This document shows, piece by piece, positions 34,100 through 43,293 of a DNA stretch of 64,000 bases. Made by a program: the position numbers and the translations under genes. Source of the DNA: JACPFN01 sp964406135. Its GTDB lineage: Bacteria; Babelota; Babeliae; Babelales; Chromulinivoraceae. The stretch spans positions 1 through 64,000 of the forward strand of contig CAYOQO010000004.1 of NCBI GenBank assembly GCA_964406135.1, in the 5' to 3' direction. How positions within the stretch are numbered: the first letter of the stretch is position 1; every line of letters starts with the position of its first letter. Under the pieces are notes generated by a model, which did no database searches, was not told the DNA's origin, and saw only the letters and a list, made by a program, of their open reading frames with translations.

Positions 34100-36640
34100 T
34101 TACTGACAAGATTCACAATCTGGAGTTTCTAAGCTGCACGCCTTTGGTGCAATATCTTCTGCAATATCATCTTTTGCCATTGTTTTTGCAACATCTTCAC
34201 GCACATTTTCATGTGGTTCACCAAGCGTAGTTTGATCATATGATCGCATCTGAGTAAATCCATATTTTTGTGCATCAAGTGTTGATTTTTCAATCTGACT
34301 TGCACCCAGTGTGCGAAGATAATACATCGTTTTTACACCACATTGCCATGCATACATGTAAATTTCATGGAGCAATTTTCCTGATGTTCCTTGCATAAAC
34401 ACATTGTGCGACTGACTTTGATCAATAAATTTGCCACGAGATGCCGTCATTGCAACCATCCACATTGGATCAAGTTCAAAAGCCGTTTTATATTTTTCTT
34501 TCAAATGTTTTGGCAATCCTGAAATCGCTTGAACACTGCCATCATAATATTTTAATTGATCACGCATCTGTTCATTCCACATGCCAATCTTTTTCAAATC
34601 TTCAACAAGATAACTGTTGGCAACGGTAAATTCACCACCAAAATTTGATTTTGCATATAAATTTTTATAAATCGGCTCTATGCACGGAAAACATCCAGAA
34701 ATATTTGAAATTGTTGCTGTTGGAGCAATAGCCATAGTGTTTGAATTACGCATACCATATTTTTTAACATGATCACGCACCACTGACCAATCTTTGGTTA
34801 ATTTTCCAAATCGAGTAACTGGCAATCCTCGCTCTTTTTCTAATAATTCAATGGTATCCATAGGTAAAATATTACGATCCCATTTTGAACCTTTATAGGA
34901 AGCATAAGTTCCACGCTCTTTTGCCAAACTTGATGATGCAAAAATTGCAGCATGCGCCACAGATTCGGTCAACATATCTGAAATTTCAAGGGCTTTTGGA
35001 GTACTGAATGCAACATCAAATTTATACAATGCATCTTGCAAACCCATAAGTCCTAAACCAATCGGACGATGACGAAAGTTTGATGTTTGCCCTTCTTTGG
35101 TTGGATAAAAATTAATATCAATCACGTTATCAAGCATGCGCACTGCAACATCTACCGTGCGCTTGAGCAATGATTCATTGAATTGACCATTTTGCACAAA
35201 CTGACCTAAATTAATTGATCCCAAATTGCAGACTGCAGTTTCTTCACGACTTGTATTCAGGGTAATTTCTGTACATAAGTTTGATGAATGAACAACACCG
35301 ACATGATCTTGCGGTGAACGAATGTTGCATGCATCCTTAAATGTTGGCCACGGATGTCCAGTTTCAAACAAACGAGTTAAATGTTTACGCCATAAACTTT
35401 TTGCAGAAATTTTTTTGAACAATCGAATATGACCTGCTTGCGCTAATTGCTCATATTCAACATATTTTTTTTCAAATGCTTGACCATACAGCTCATGAAG
35501 CTCTGGAGTTTCTTCAGGTGAAAATAAAGTCCAATGTTCATCAGCTTGTACTCGTTTCATAAAAAGATCTGGTATCCATGCTGCAGTATTCATGTCATGC
35601 GTACGTCGCCGATCATCACCAGTATTTTTTCGCAGATCTAAAAATTCTTCAAAATCATAATGCCAACATTCCATGTAAGCAACCACAGCGCCACGACGGC
35701 TACCGCTACGATTAATTGCAGCTGTTGTGTCATTGGCAACTTTCATAAAAGGAATAGTTCCTTGACTTGAAATATCAATAGATTTAACCATAGCACCAGT
35801 TGCTCGAAGTGATGTCCAGTCATTTGCAACACCACCAGACCATTTCGACATTTGCGCATTATCGCCCATACATTTAAAAATATGAGTTAAATCATCATCA
35901 ATAAAAGTTAAGTAACAAGAACTTAATTGCGCTCGCTTTAATCCCGAATGCAACAATGTTGGAGTTGATGGAACAAATAATAGTTTTGAAATAATTTCAT
36001 AAAATTCTACAGCTTTTTGATTTTTATCTTTTTCAAAAAGTGCCAACCCCATAGCAACTCGCATCCAAAATGATTGCGGTAATTCATAAACTAAATTATT
36101 GTGACGTTTTAAATAACGTCCTTTTAAAGTTTTAAGTCCAAGATACGCAAATAAATGATCACGAGATAGATCTAAATGTTGCGAAAGATATTCTAAATCA
36201 AAATTTAAAAGTCGAGCATCAAATTTATCCACGCTTACACCAAGCTGAATTCCTTTAATAAACGATCGTTTGTAATCACTAAATTGCAAAGCTTCAGGCC
36301 AATATCCAACAGCTTCATGATAAATTTGGCGTAACTGCAAACGAGCCGCAACATAACTGTATGCCGTATCCAATTCAATAAATTGTACCGCAGCCAAAAT
36401 TAAATTTTCTTCCAATTCTTGAATCGTCATTCCATTGAAAAAACTTTTTTGTGCATGCTGCAAAATTTTATCCAAAGAAATTTCATCAGTGGTAAATTCT
36501 TGAACTGATGGCGTCATCATTTGACGAATATCAAAAAGCGAATATTGCCTCGTCGTACCATCAATATTTTTAATGACATAGAATAAATTATTTAAAAGTT
36601 CTTGGTTGTTGCCCAAAGAATGCAATGTCTGATTATCCAC
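34100..36640 (-). CDS. nrdA: Class I ribonucleotide reductase alpha subunit
   Basis: The catalytic subunit reducing ribonucleoside diphosphates. The 846 residues include the active-site pattern SNLCTEI (N-x-C-x-E), a Cys in AVCNLGSINL, the partner Cys in QLSSCYLTF and a C-terminal CESC pair that passes electrons from thioredoxin. The N-terminal 120 residues fit the ATP-cone region that senses dATP. The start is a GTG at 36640 with CTGGAG upstream; an ATG just before it is in another frame. It is cotranscribed with nrdB; I find no convincing NrdR boxes upstream. Confidence 0.96.
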   Translation of the reverse strand: MDNQTLHSLGNNQELLNNLFYVIKNIDGTTRQYSLFDIRQMMTPSVQEFTTDEISLDKILQHAQKSFFNGMTIQELEENLILAAVQFIELDTAYSYVAARLQLRQIYHEAVGYWPEALQFSDYKRSFIKGIQLGVSVDKFDARLLNFDLEYLSQHLDLSRDHLFAYLGLKTLKGRYLKRHNNLVYELPQSFWMRVAMGLALFEKDKNQKAVEFYEIISKLLFVPSTPTLLHSGLKRAQLSSCYLTFIDDDLTHIFKCMGDNAQMSKWSGGVANDWTSLRATGAMVKSIDISSQGTIPFMKVANDTTAAINRSGSRRGAVVAYMECWHYDFEEFLDLRKNTGDDRRRTHDMNTAAWIPDLFMKRVQADEHWTLFSPEETPELHELYGQAFEKKYVEYEQLAQAGHIRLFKKISAKSLWRKHLTRLFETGHPWPTFKDACNIRSPQDHVGVVHSSNLCTEITLNTSREETAVCNLGSINLGQFVQNGQFNESLLKRTVDVAVRMLDNVIDINFYPTKEGQTSNFRHRPIGLGLMGLQDALYKFDVAFSTPKALEISDMLTESVAHAAIFASSSLAKERGTYASYKGSKWDRNILPMDTIELLEKERGLPVTRFGKLTKDWSVVRDHVKKYGMRNSNTMAIAPTATISNISGCFPCIEPIYKNLYAKSNFGGEFTVANSYLVEDLKKIGMWNEQMRDQLKYYDGSVQAISGLPKHLKEKYKTAFELDPMWMVAMTASRGKFIDQSQSHNVFMQGTSGKLLHEIYMYAWQCGVKTMYYLRTLGASQIEKSTLDAQKYGFTQMRSYDQTTLGEPHENVREDVAKTMAKDDIAEDIAPKACSLETPDCESCQ

Positions 36641-37032
36641 ATCAAACTCCAGTTATATTTCATATAGAATTACAAATTAACAATAATTATAAAGACCTGC
36701 TTCTTCTCCTTTTTTAAAGTAAAGAATTTAAGAGCGCAGTAAAAAAACACTACAGATATGGATTTTTACTCAAATCGTCTTGATAGAGTAACACACCGCC
36801 TTGGATAATCAAGCAAAAAATTTAAGATAATTTTTGCCAAGATTATTGCCTTTTTTAAAAAATATGCCTCACTTGATTTTTTCTATTTGAAATGTTTTTA
36901 AGTCGATTTCAGCAGCTTGATCCTGTACAGATCTAAACTTGTTAAAGATTTAAACAATTGGCCATTTATTGACAATTGGAAAGCAAAACTGATAGGTTAC
37001 AAGTAAGAGACTTTAAAAAAATGGGGGTTTTT
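36641..37032. other. Long intergenic region between divergent nrdA and thioredoxin-like genes
   Basis: A stretch of 392 bases holding the promoters of two divergent genes. Apart from a possible promoter for the plus-strand gene (36969), I see no gene, repeat or RNA. Confidence 0.4.
36969..36997 (+). promoter_or_regulatory. Possible sigma-70 promoter for the thioredoxin-like gene
   Basis: A perfect TTGACA (36969-36974) is followed after 16 or 17 bases by a weak -10 (GATAGG/ATAGGT), about 35 bases before the chosen ATG at 37033. The -10 is poor, so this is tentative. Confidence 0.35.
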
Positions 37033-37467
37033 ATGAAGTTTTCTCACAAATCACGTTTATTGCCATTTGTCATTTTTTTGGTTCAACATCATGCAACTAT
37101 CATTTCTCATCCAACCACGTCACCATATCAAGTAGAAGAAGTGATCATGATGGATGAAATGTTTAAGCATTTAACAAGCCAAAAACCAACAATTATTATG
37201 GGCTTTATGAATAACTGTCCACACTGCAAAAGTTTAACTAAATTTTTTGAAACATTGCCAAAAAAATATGGCAAAATTAATTTTATTGCAGTCAATGGAC
37301 CAAAATTAAATTTACACAAAGAAGTTGCAAAACTCACTGACAATAAATTTAAAATTCCAGGATATCCATCAATTGTTTTTGTAAAAAATGGAAAAATTAC
37401 CGATTTACAAGTTGGAGGAAATCCAAAAACTTTAGAAGAAAAAATTAAAAATCTTTTAAAAAAATAA
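37033..37467 (+). CDS. Exported thioredoxin-like protein (CPHC)
   Basis: I take the ATG at 37033: a GGGGG ribosome site lies 5 bases before it and the protein opens with a signal-like sequence (KFSHKSRLLPFVIFLVQHHA). The 144 residues hold a thioredoxin fold with NNCPHCKSL, a CPHC redox pair as in DsbA or DsbC, and the cis-proline loop in IPGYPSIVFVKNG. It probably acts as a thiol reductase or oxidase in the periplasm, which suits the many Cys-rich exported proteins nearby. A strong terminator follows. Confidence 0.85.
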   Translation: MKFSHKSRLLPFVIFLVQHHATIISHPTTSPYQVEEVIMMDEMFKHLTSQKPTIIMGFMNNCPHCKSLTKFFETLPKKYGKINFIAVNGPKLNLHKEVAKLTDNKFKIPGYPSIVFVKNGKITDLQVGGNPKTLEEKIKNLLKK

Positions 37468-37469
37468 AA

Positions 37470-37504
37470 AAAATAGGGCTGTGAAAATCACAGCCCTATT
37501 TTTT
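37470..37504. terminator. Bidirectional intrinsic terminator
   Basis: A stem AATAGGGCTGTG / CACAGCCCTATT with loop AAAAT, flanked by A- and T-runs. It separates the thioredoxin-like gene from hppA. Confidence 0.92.
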
Positions 37505-37507
37505 AAA

Positions 37508-39481
37508 TTATCTTGATACTAAAAGTAATGCCACAATCGACATCAACTTAATCAAAATGTTGAGTGCAGGACCTGAAGTATCTTTAAACGGATCTCCAAC
37601 CATATCACCTACAACTGCAGCTTTGTGCGTGTCAGAACCTTTACCGCCCAAGTTACCTTTTTCTATATATTTTTTTGCATTGTCCCATGCACCACCACCA
37701 TTAGCCATCATGAGTGCTAACAAAATTCCAACAACCGTTGAACCTACCAGCATACCGCCAAGTGCAAACACACCAAGTGAATAAAAAACTAAAATTGGAG
37801 TTACAATTGCCAAAATTCCAGGAAGCATCATTTCTTTAAGTGCAGCTTTTGTTGCAATTGCAATACATTGTTCATAATCAGGCTCCGCAGTTCCTGCCAT
37901 CAAACCAGGAATCGTTGCAAACTGACGTCGTACTTCAAACACCATTTTAAGTGCAGCTTGACTGACAGAACGCATCGTAAATGATGAAACCAAAAATGGA
38001 ACAATACCACCAATAAACACACCAACTAAAACAAATGGATCAAGCACATTAATCATTGAAATTTGTGCTGACTGTGCAAATGCACTAAACAATGCAACTG
38101 CGGTCATCATTGCAGAACCAATTGCAAATCCTTTTCCAATTGCTGCGGTTGTATTACCAAGCGCATCCAAGCCATCCGTAATTTTTCGTACAGAATCTCC
38201 AAAGTGAGACATTTCAGCAATGCCTCCAGCATTATCTGCAATCGGACCATACGCATCCACCGTCATGGTAATTCCAACAGTTGCCATCATCGCAACAGCA
38301 GCAAGTGCAATTCCATACACACCGCCACCGTACACATACGAAAGCAAAATGCCTGAACAAATTAAAAGTGCAGGAATTGCGGTAGATTCCATACCAACAG
38401 ATAAACCATAAATAACGTTTGTTGCGGCACCAGATTGTGCACTTTCTGCAACTTTTCGAACAGGGCTGCAGCTTGTGTAATATTCAGTCACTGCACCAAT
38501 CACAACACCAGCCAAACATCCAATAACCGATGCAACAAAAAAGACCATCGAAACATCAAACATCTTCATGAACCAATAAGTTCCTGCTAAAAATACTACA
38601 ATTGCAACGTAAGTTGAATTGCGAAGCAAAGCTGCTGGAGTTTGAGGAACCATAAGACCTAAACCGATTCCAAATATTGATGCAACCAATCCGATAGCAG
38701 AAAGAATTAATGGAAGAAAAACATACGCAATGCCCATGTTGCCTGAAATAGCAAGAAGAATACATGAAATCATTCCACCAATGTATGATTCATAAATATC
38801 TGCACCCATTCCCGCCGTATCACCCACACAATCTCCAACGTTGTCTGCAATAACTGCAGGATTGCGAGGATCATCTTCAGGAATATTTGCTTCAATTTTT
38901 CCAACTAAATCTGCACCAACATCTGCAGATTTGGTGTAAATTCCACCACCAACACGAGCAAAAAATGCAACAAGACTTGTTCCTGCAGCAAATGCAGTTA
39001 CAATTTGAGCAAAATTAGAAAAATCTAAGAAAAAATATAATAAGGCTGTTACACCAAGCAAACCGAAACTTGCAACTGCAAATCCCATGATGCCGCCACC
39101 AAAAAATGCAACCAACAAGGCTGAACGTTCACCACTGTCTTTTGCTGCACATGCTGTACGTACGTTTGCATCAGTTGCAGCACACATGCCCAAAAATCCT
39201 GCAACCATTGAAAGCACAGCGCTACCCATAAACACACATGGAATAATAAAATCTTTCGTGAAAAAATAAAGCAGCAAACTTACAAACGCTGCTGCACCAA
39301 CAATCAATTTGTATTCTTCTATCAAAAATGTCATTGCTCCGCGACGAATGTAGGATGCAATCATCCCTGCACGATCATCAGTAATTTTTTGAGATTTAAT
39401 TTTTGCTTGAAGTGCCATGATAACCAGCAAGCCTAACCCTGCCACGCCGGCAAAGATTCCATAGATCATTGCAATTGACAT
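37508..39481 (-). CDS. hppA: Membrane-bound ion-pumping pyrophosphatase (K+-dependent type)
   Basis: A multi-helix membrane enzyme that pumps H+ or Na+ at the cost of pyrophosphate. The 657 residues include the catalytic loops GGGIYTKSADVGADLVGKIE, DNVGDCVGDTAGMGAD and DAYGPIADNAGGIAEM, and a late GDMVGDPFKDTSGPALNI. The segment GNTTAAIGKGF has Ala where K+-independent enzymes have Lys (GNTTKA), so it should need K+. The pumped ion cannot be told from what I can check; many K+-dependent members pump Na+. It would recover energy from biosynthetic pyrophosphate. Confidence 0.96.
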   Translation of the reverse strand: MSIAMIYGIFAGVAGLGLLVIMALQAKIKSQKITDDRAGMIASYIRRGAMTFLIEEYKLIVGAAAFVSLLLYFFTKDFIIPCVFMGSAVLSMVAGFLGMCAATDANVRTACAAKDSGERSALLVAFFGGGIMGFAVASFGLLGVTALLYFFLDFSNFAQIVTAFAAGTSLVAFFARVGGGIYTKSADVGADLVGKIEANIPEDDPRNPAVIADNVGDCVGDTAGMGADIYESYIGGMISCILLAISGNMGIAYVFLPLILSAIGLVASIFGIGLGLMVPQTPAALLRNSTYVAIVVFLAGTYWFMKMFDVSMVFFVASVIGCLAGVVIGAVTEYYTSCSPVRKVAESAQSGAATNVIYGLSVGMESTAIPALLICSGILLSYVYGGGVYGIALAAVAMMATVGITMTVDAYGPIADNAGGIAEMSHFGDSVRKITDGLDALGNTTAAIGKGFAIGSAMMTAVALFSAFAQSAQISMINVLDPFVLVGVFIGGIVPFLVSSFTMRSVSQAALKMVFEVRRQFATIPGLMAGTAEPDYEQCIAIATKAALKEMMLPGILAIVTPILVFYSLGVFALGGMLVGSTVVGILLALMMANGGGAWDNAKKYIEKGNLGGKGSDTHKAAVVGDMVGDPFKDTSGPALNILIKLMSIVALLLVSR

Positions 39482-39541
39482 AGAAAAATACCTTTTTGAT
39501 ATAGAAAAATTTTTGAATTTTAATAACAGAAACAGTATAAC

Positions 39542-39997
39542 TTAGGACCGTGAATTTTTCAACTCACGACGCGTTTCTCGAGCAATATCTCGCTCTTTTA
39601 AAAGTTCTTTTTTGTTGTGTGCTTGACGATGCTTACCAACACCGAGTTCAACCTTGACCAACCCTTTTTCATTCAGATAAATTTTGAGTGGCAAAATCGT
39701 CATACCTTTTTTTGAAATCTCACCAATCAATCGATTCATTTCTTTGCGATGCAGCAAAAGTTTTCGAGTTCGAGTCGCTAGATCATCATCTTTTTGATAC
39801 GCATGAGAGTAAGTTGAAATATTACAGTTTAAAAGAAACATTTCATTATCTTTAACAGTTGCAAAAGCTCCATTTAAAGATACATGATTCGCCCGAATGG
39901 ATTTAACTTCGTCGCCAGTCAGAACTATCCCAGCTTCAAGTTTGTACGAAATTTCGTAATCGAATAATGCTTTTTTATTTTGAACGATGATTTTCAT
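39542..39997 (-). CDS. smpB: SsrA-binding protein
   Basis: SmpB binds tmRNA and takes it to stalled ribosomes (trans-translation). From the ATG at 39997 the protein has 151 residues, the usual size; a longer frame upstream would add 21 unrelated residues. Family motifs are clear: NKKALFDYEI, LEAGIVLTGDEVKSIRANHVSL, YSHAYQKDD, RKLLLHRKEM and the basic tail GKHRQAHNKKELLKERD. The ribosome site is weak. The tmRNA gene itself is not in the window. Confidence 0.95.
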   Translation of the reverse strand: MKIIVQNKKALFDYEISYKLEAGIVLTGDEVKSIRANHVSLNGAFATVKDNEMFLLNCNISTYSHAYQKDDDLATRTRKLLLHRKEMNRLIGEISKKGMTILPLKIYLNEKGLVKVELGVGKHRQAHNKKELLKERDIARETRRELKNSRS

Positions 39998-40089
39998 AAC
40001 ACTATGACTTTTAATTTTTTTTACAAATTTAACAGTTAGTATATCATAACAATCAAACAACGCGAATTCTTATATTTTAGGGAACCGTT

Positions 40090-40746
40090 ATGATTCAAAA
40101 AATATTATTTATTTGTTTAATATTTTCAGCATTTCAAACACATTCAGAATATACCACTCATGAAACAAAATTGTTTTCAGGATCAATCGAATTTCCTTAC
40201 AAATTAAAATACGATCTTTGTCTATTTTATAATGGACAAAAATTAGACTTTGAAGAAAATAACACAAGCTCTTTTATGCAATTTTCATTTTTAGATTCAT
40301 CAAAAACTCAACTTGTTTATTTTATTATTACCAATGGGCTTACGTGCTGCACATCTGAAAGCAATAATGTTAATTGCCTGTGTGTACTTGATGAAAGTTC
40401 CTACATTTGTTACAAAATGCAAGCAAAACGAGAACTTGATCAAGATGAACAACAAATATTAACTTGGGAAATTTTACCACATCAACTCAGCAACGGACAA
40501 ATTCCACACAACAGTTTAATTTTTTTATTTGATCCTGAACTTATTGCAGGACTCAAAGTTCAATCATGGAAACCTGAAAATATTTTTAGAATTATTCCTA
40601 CATTGTTAATTCATCCAAACGCCACCGTTGAGCAACTGCAACGCGCTATGGTGATTGCAAGACTTGCAGCACTTGATATTGATGCAATTCACAGCAAAAC
40701 ATCGATCAACAATCCTGCACATGCTGTGCTCACATCAATGCATTAA
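40090..40746 (+). CDS. Exported protein of unknown function
   Basis: A 218-residue protein with a signal peptide (MIQKILFICLIFSAFQTHSE), preceded by AGGGAA. The mature part is strand-rich in the first half (CLFYNGQKLDFEEN, VYFIITNGLTCC) with a Cys cluster at about 97-112, and helical at the end (VEQLQRAMVIARLAALD). Not recognised. A palindromic element lies between it and tsaD. Confidence 0.6.
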   Translation: MIQKILFICLIFSAFQTHSEYTTHETKLFSGSIEFPYKLKYDLCLFYNGQKLDFEENNTSSFMQFSFLDSSKTQLVYFIITNGLTCCTSESNNVNCLCVLDESSYICYKMQAKRELDQDEQQILTWEILPHQLSNGQIPHNSLIFLFDPELIAGLKVQSWKPENIFRIIPTLLIHPNATVEQLQRAMVIARLAALDIDAIHSKTSINNPAHAVLTSMH

Positions 40747-40760
40747 AAAATAAAAAGATT

Positions 40761-40790
40761 TGGATCCCCGATCTCGTCGAGGACAACGAA
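40761..40790. repeat. Palindromic intergenic element, copy D (short)
   Basis: TGGATCCCCGATCTCGTCGAGGACAA has the same TGGATCCCCG opening and a GAGGACAA ending as parts of the other elements (54983, 19111). It lies 10 bases before the tsaD start codon. The inverted repeat is short (CGA...TCG), so the copy is probably worn. Confidence 0.45.
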
Positions 40791-40800
40791 AAATAAATAA

Positions 40801-41841
40801 ATGAAAAATATAAATAAACATCGTTGTTTCACAATCCTTGGTATCGAATCATCTTGTGATGAAACTGCCGCAGCAGTATTTACAACTCAAGAAGGCTTAC
40901 TTTCCAACGAACTTTTTTCCCAAATTCAATCACATGCGCACACAGGTGGTGTGATTCCTGAACAAGCATCACGTGAACACATGGAAAAAATTATTACCAT
41001 CGTCAATGACGCGCTTTTAAAAGCAAACAAAACATTTGATGAAATTGATACCATTGCCGTCACACACAAGCCAGGACTTCCTGGAGCCCTGATGGTCGGA
41101 GTTGCTTTTGCCAAAGGTTTAGCATTTGCAGGAAATAAAAAATTGATTGGTGTTGATCACCTGGAAGGTCATGTGTTTTCTGCATGCATTGAAAATCAAG
41201 TACCATTTCCTTTTGTAAGCTTGACCGTTTCGGGTGGACATTCTGCACTGTACTTGGTGCATGACTGGGGAGTATACGAAATTTTGGGAAGCACACTTGA
41301 TGATGCTGCAGGTGAAGCATTCGATAAAATTGCAAAGCTGATGAATTTGCCATACCCTGGTGGCCCTGTAATTGAAAAAATGGCAGCAGCAGTTCAATTT
41401 CAAGATTTTTTTTCATACCCGCGCGGCAATTTAAAAGATTTTAATTTTAGTTTTTCAGGACTCAAAACAGCCGTACTCTATCATTTGATTAAATCTGATG
41501 CCTATGATCCAGAAACAAAAAAATTTTTAAAATCTGATGATCTTACATTTCAACAACAAGTTGCAAGCTCACTTTTAGTTTGCATGGGCGATATTTTTGA
41601 AGAAAAAATTATTCGTCTTTGTAAAAAATACCCAGAAATTAAATCTCTTTGTTTTGTGGGTGGTGTTGCATGCAATAAATATTTACGTCAACGATTACAA
41701 AATGTTTGCGATCGTCACAACATAAAACTTTTTTATCCAAGCAATAAATTATGCACTGACAACGCTGGAATGATTGCTTTTGTTGGCCATTTTAAAGCTC
41801 AAAAGAATGAATTTTCAAATTTAGATTTACCAGTTTTTTAA
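40801..41841 (+). CDS. tsaD: tRNA N6-threonylcarbamoyladenosine transferase TsaD
   Basis: TsaD, with TsaB, TsaE and TsaC, makes t6A37 in tRNAs reading ANN codons. The 346 residues show the ASKHA start GIESSCDETAAAVF, the metal-binding H-x-x-x-H in VDHLEGHVFS, the FSGLKTAV segment and GGVACNKYLRQRL. Its partner tsaB is at 55371, not beside it. Confidence 0.97.
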   Translation: MKNINKHRCFTILGIESSCDETAAAVFTTQEGLLSNELFSQIQSHAHTGGVIPEQASREHMEKIITIVNDALLKANKTFDEIDTIAVTHKPGLPGALMVGVAFAKGLAFAGNKKLIGVDHLEGHVFSACIENQVPFPFVSLTVSGGHSALYLVHDWGVYEILGSTLDDAAGEAFDKIAKLMNLPYPGGPVIEKMAAAVQFQDFFSYPRGNLKDFNFSFSGLKTAVLYHLIKSDAYDPETKKFLKSDDLTFQQQVASSLLVCMGDIFEEKIIRLCKKYPEIKSLCFVGGVACNKYLRQRLQNVCDRHNIKLFYPSNKLCTDNAGMIAFVGHFKAQKNEFSNLDLPVF

Positions 41842-41864
41842 CATTCAAAAAAAGAAAGTATTTT

Positions 41865-42113
41865 ATGAAAAAAATTATCACAATTTCAATGTTACTGCTC
41901 ACCAGCACGATTTTTGCACCAGGAAATAGTCACGCTGACAGAGTAGAAATTTCTGGTCATAATCCTGCCTGCTGCGCAACATCGTATTATGTTGCCTGTA
42001 CATTTTGTCTACTGTATTGCACACATTGTTGTCATAATTGCACATCTGAATTAAAACAACCAACAAGGTCAAGCAAACCTGCAACATCTGTTCCAAGCAA
42101 AAAAATGGTTTAA
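41865..42113 (+). CDS. Small Cys-rich exported peptide
   Basis: An 82-residue protein with a signal peptide (KKIITISMLLLTSTIFAPGN). The mature part has at least nine Cys in a short stretch (PACCATSYYVACTFCLLYCTH and CCHNC). It ends SKKMV; the next gene ends RKKMD with nearly the same DNA. Possible metal-binding or disulfide-rich effector-like peptide; not recognised. Confidence 0.6.
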   Translation: MKKIITISMLLLTSTIFAPGNSHADRVEISGHNPACCATSYYVACTFCLLYCTHCCHNCTSELKQPTRSSKPATSVPSKKMV

Positions 42114-42155
42114 CCATAATTTAAAAGCGCAACCCCTTAAAACAAAGAGCTTCAT

Positions 42156-42440
42156 ATGAAAAAAATCATAGCTTTATTTTCAATGTTTCTGTTCCTCAAT
42201 ACAACAACGCAATGCCCGCCTAAATGTACTAAATGTCATCCTTCCAGAGAACAACGAGAAGAGCGTGCAGCAAGACTTGAAAAAGAAAGCGAAGGAGCTG
42301 CGTTTGGATGCTTAATGCTTTGTGGAGGATTGGGTGCTACTATGATGTGCATAATAGGTTGCGCTGAATATTTAAATCCACGGTCATCAAAATTTAACGT
42401 CGAAGGAAAGTTTCCATCACCCCGCAAAAAAATGGATTAA
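42156..42440 (+). CDS. Small Cys-rich exported peptide
   Basis: A 94-residue protein with a signal peptide (KKIIALFSMFLFLNTTTQC). CPPKCTKC follows at once, then an Arg/Glu-rich helix (REQREERAARLEKES) and a hydrophobic Cys-containing helix (FGCLMLCGGLGATMMCIIGC). The last could insert in a membrane. Tail as in the previous gene. Not recognised. Confidence 0.6.
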   Translation: MKKIIALFSMFLFLNTTTQCPPKCTKCHPSREQREERAARLEKESEGAAFGCLMLCGGLGATMMCIIGCAEYLNPRSSKFNVEGKFPSPRKKMD

Positions 42441-42531
42441 CGCGCTTCACGTATGCAATTTTTTCATGTATAGTTAAAGTAAATAGCTAACATTTTTAAC
42501 AAGCTCAATAGGGAAAATTAGGGAAAAAATT

Positions 42532-43194
42532 ATGTCTAAAAAAATGTTCTTACTCTTTAATCTTGCATGTACATCAATAATTTTTGCAGGTGGTAACACA
42601 ACATTGCAGCAGCCAAGTAATAATGCTGAAATTTCAAATATTGCTAAGGATGAACAACTAGGGAGATCTCTGATTGCAATGCGTGAAGGATTCGAATTTC
42701 ACAAGTTAATGTTCCAAAATATGAGAGAACAGAAAACACCTCATAAATCTGTTAAAGATGCTTCAACTTCAACAGATTCAGTGATAGTTGAATCTACACA
42801 AAGCAATCAAGAACCTCTTTATGCTAAAAATTTAAACAAACCTAACAGAAGAACACCGCAGCAGCTAAGTAAGCAGCTTTCAGATAATGTTAAAGATGAT
42901 GAAAAAAGAGAACGCTCTTTCATTTTATGCCTAGAAGAATTCATGGTTAGAAAGTTACTATGGGAACAGCTGCACCAACACAAAACATCAGATAAATCTT
43001 TTAAAGATGCTTTAACTTCAACAGATTCAATGATAACTGAATCAGCACAAGGCAATCAAGAACCTACATTTATTCCAGTTCAGGTTCAAAATTTAAGAAA
43101 AATGATGCTTCAGTCTGCTGAAATTACAATCATGGCAGCAAAACAACAACACGCTGCTTTAAAAAACAGAATGTGGAAGTTAATTACAGAATAA
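42532..43194 (+). CDS. Exported protein with two internal repeats
   Basis: A 220-residue protein with a signal peptide (KKMFLLFNLACTSIIFAGG). The mature chain is an internal duplication of about 90 residues: DEQLGRSLIAMREGFEFHKLM...HKSVKDASTSTDS is repeated as DEKRERSFILCLEEFMVRKLL...DKSFKDALTSTDS, each ending in NQEP. A last helix with no partner closes the chain. No family recognised. Upstream a GGGAAAATTAGGGAAA run provides the ribosome site; a terminator follows. Confidence 0.65.
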   Translation: MSKKMFLLFNLACTSIIFAGGNTTLQQPSNNAEISNIAKDEQLGRSLIAMREGFEFHKLMFQNMREQKTPHKSVKDASTSTDSVIVESTQSNQEPLYAKNLNKPNRRTPQQLSKQLSDNVKDDEKRERSFILCLEEFMVRKLLWEQLHQHKTSDKSFKDALTSTDSMITESAQGNQEPTFIPVQVQNLRKMMLQSAEITIMAAKQQHAALKNRMWKLITE

Positions 43195-43236
43195 ATTTAG
43201 TGCAGTATAACTCCTGTAAAAGCATCTAAAATATAA

Positions 43237-43270
43237 TAAAAAAGCGCTTCATAATTTGAAGCGCTTTTTT
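43237..43270. terminator. Bidirectional intrinsic terminator
   Basis: A stem AAAAAAGCGCTTCA / TGAAGCGCTTTTTT with loop TAATT. It lies between the repeat protein gene and rho. Confidence 0.92.
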
Positions 43271-43293
43271 ATTGAATCAATTTTTATAAACAA

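Noticed and set aside
36641..36975. NrdR boxes upstream of nrdA
   Set aside because: No sequence close to the ACACwATATATwGTGT consensus was found.
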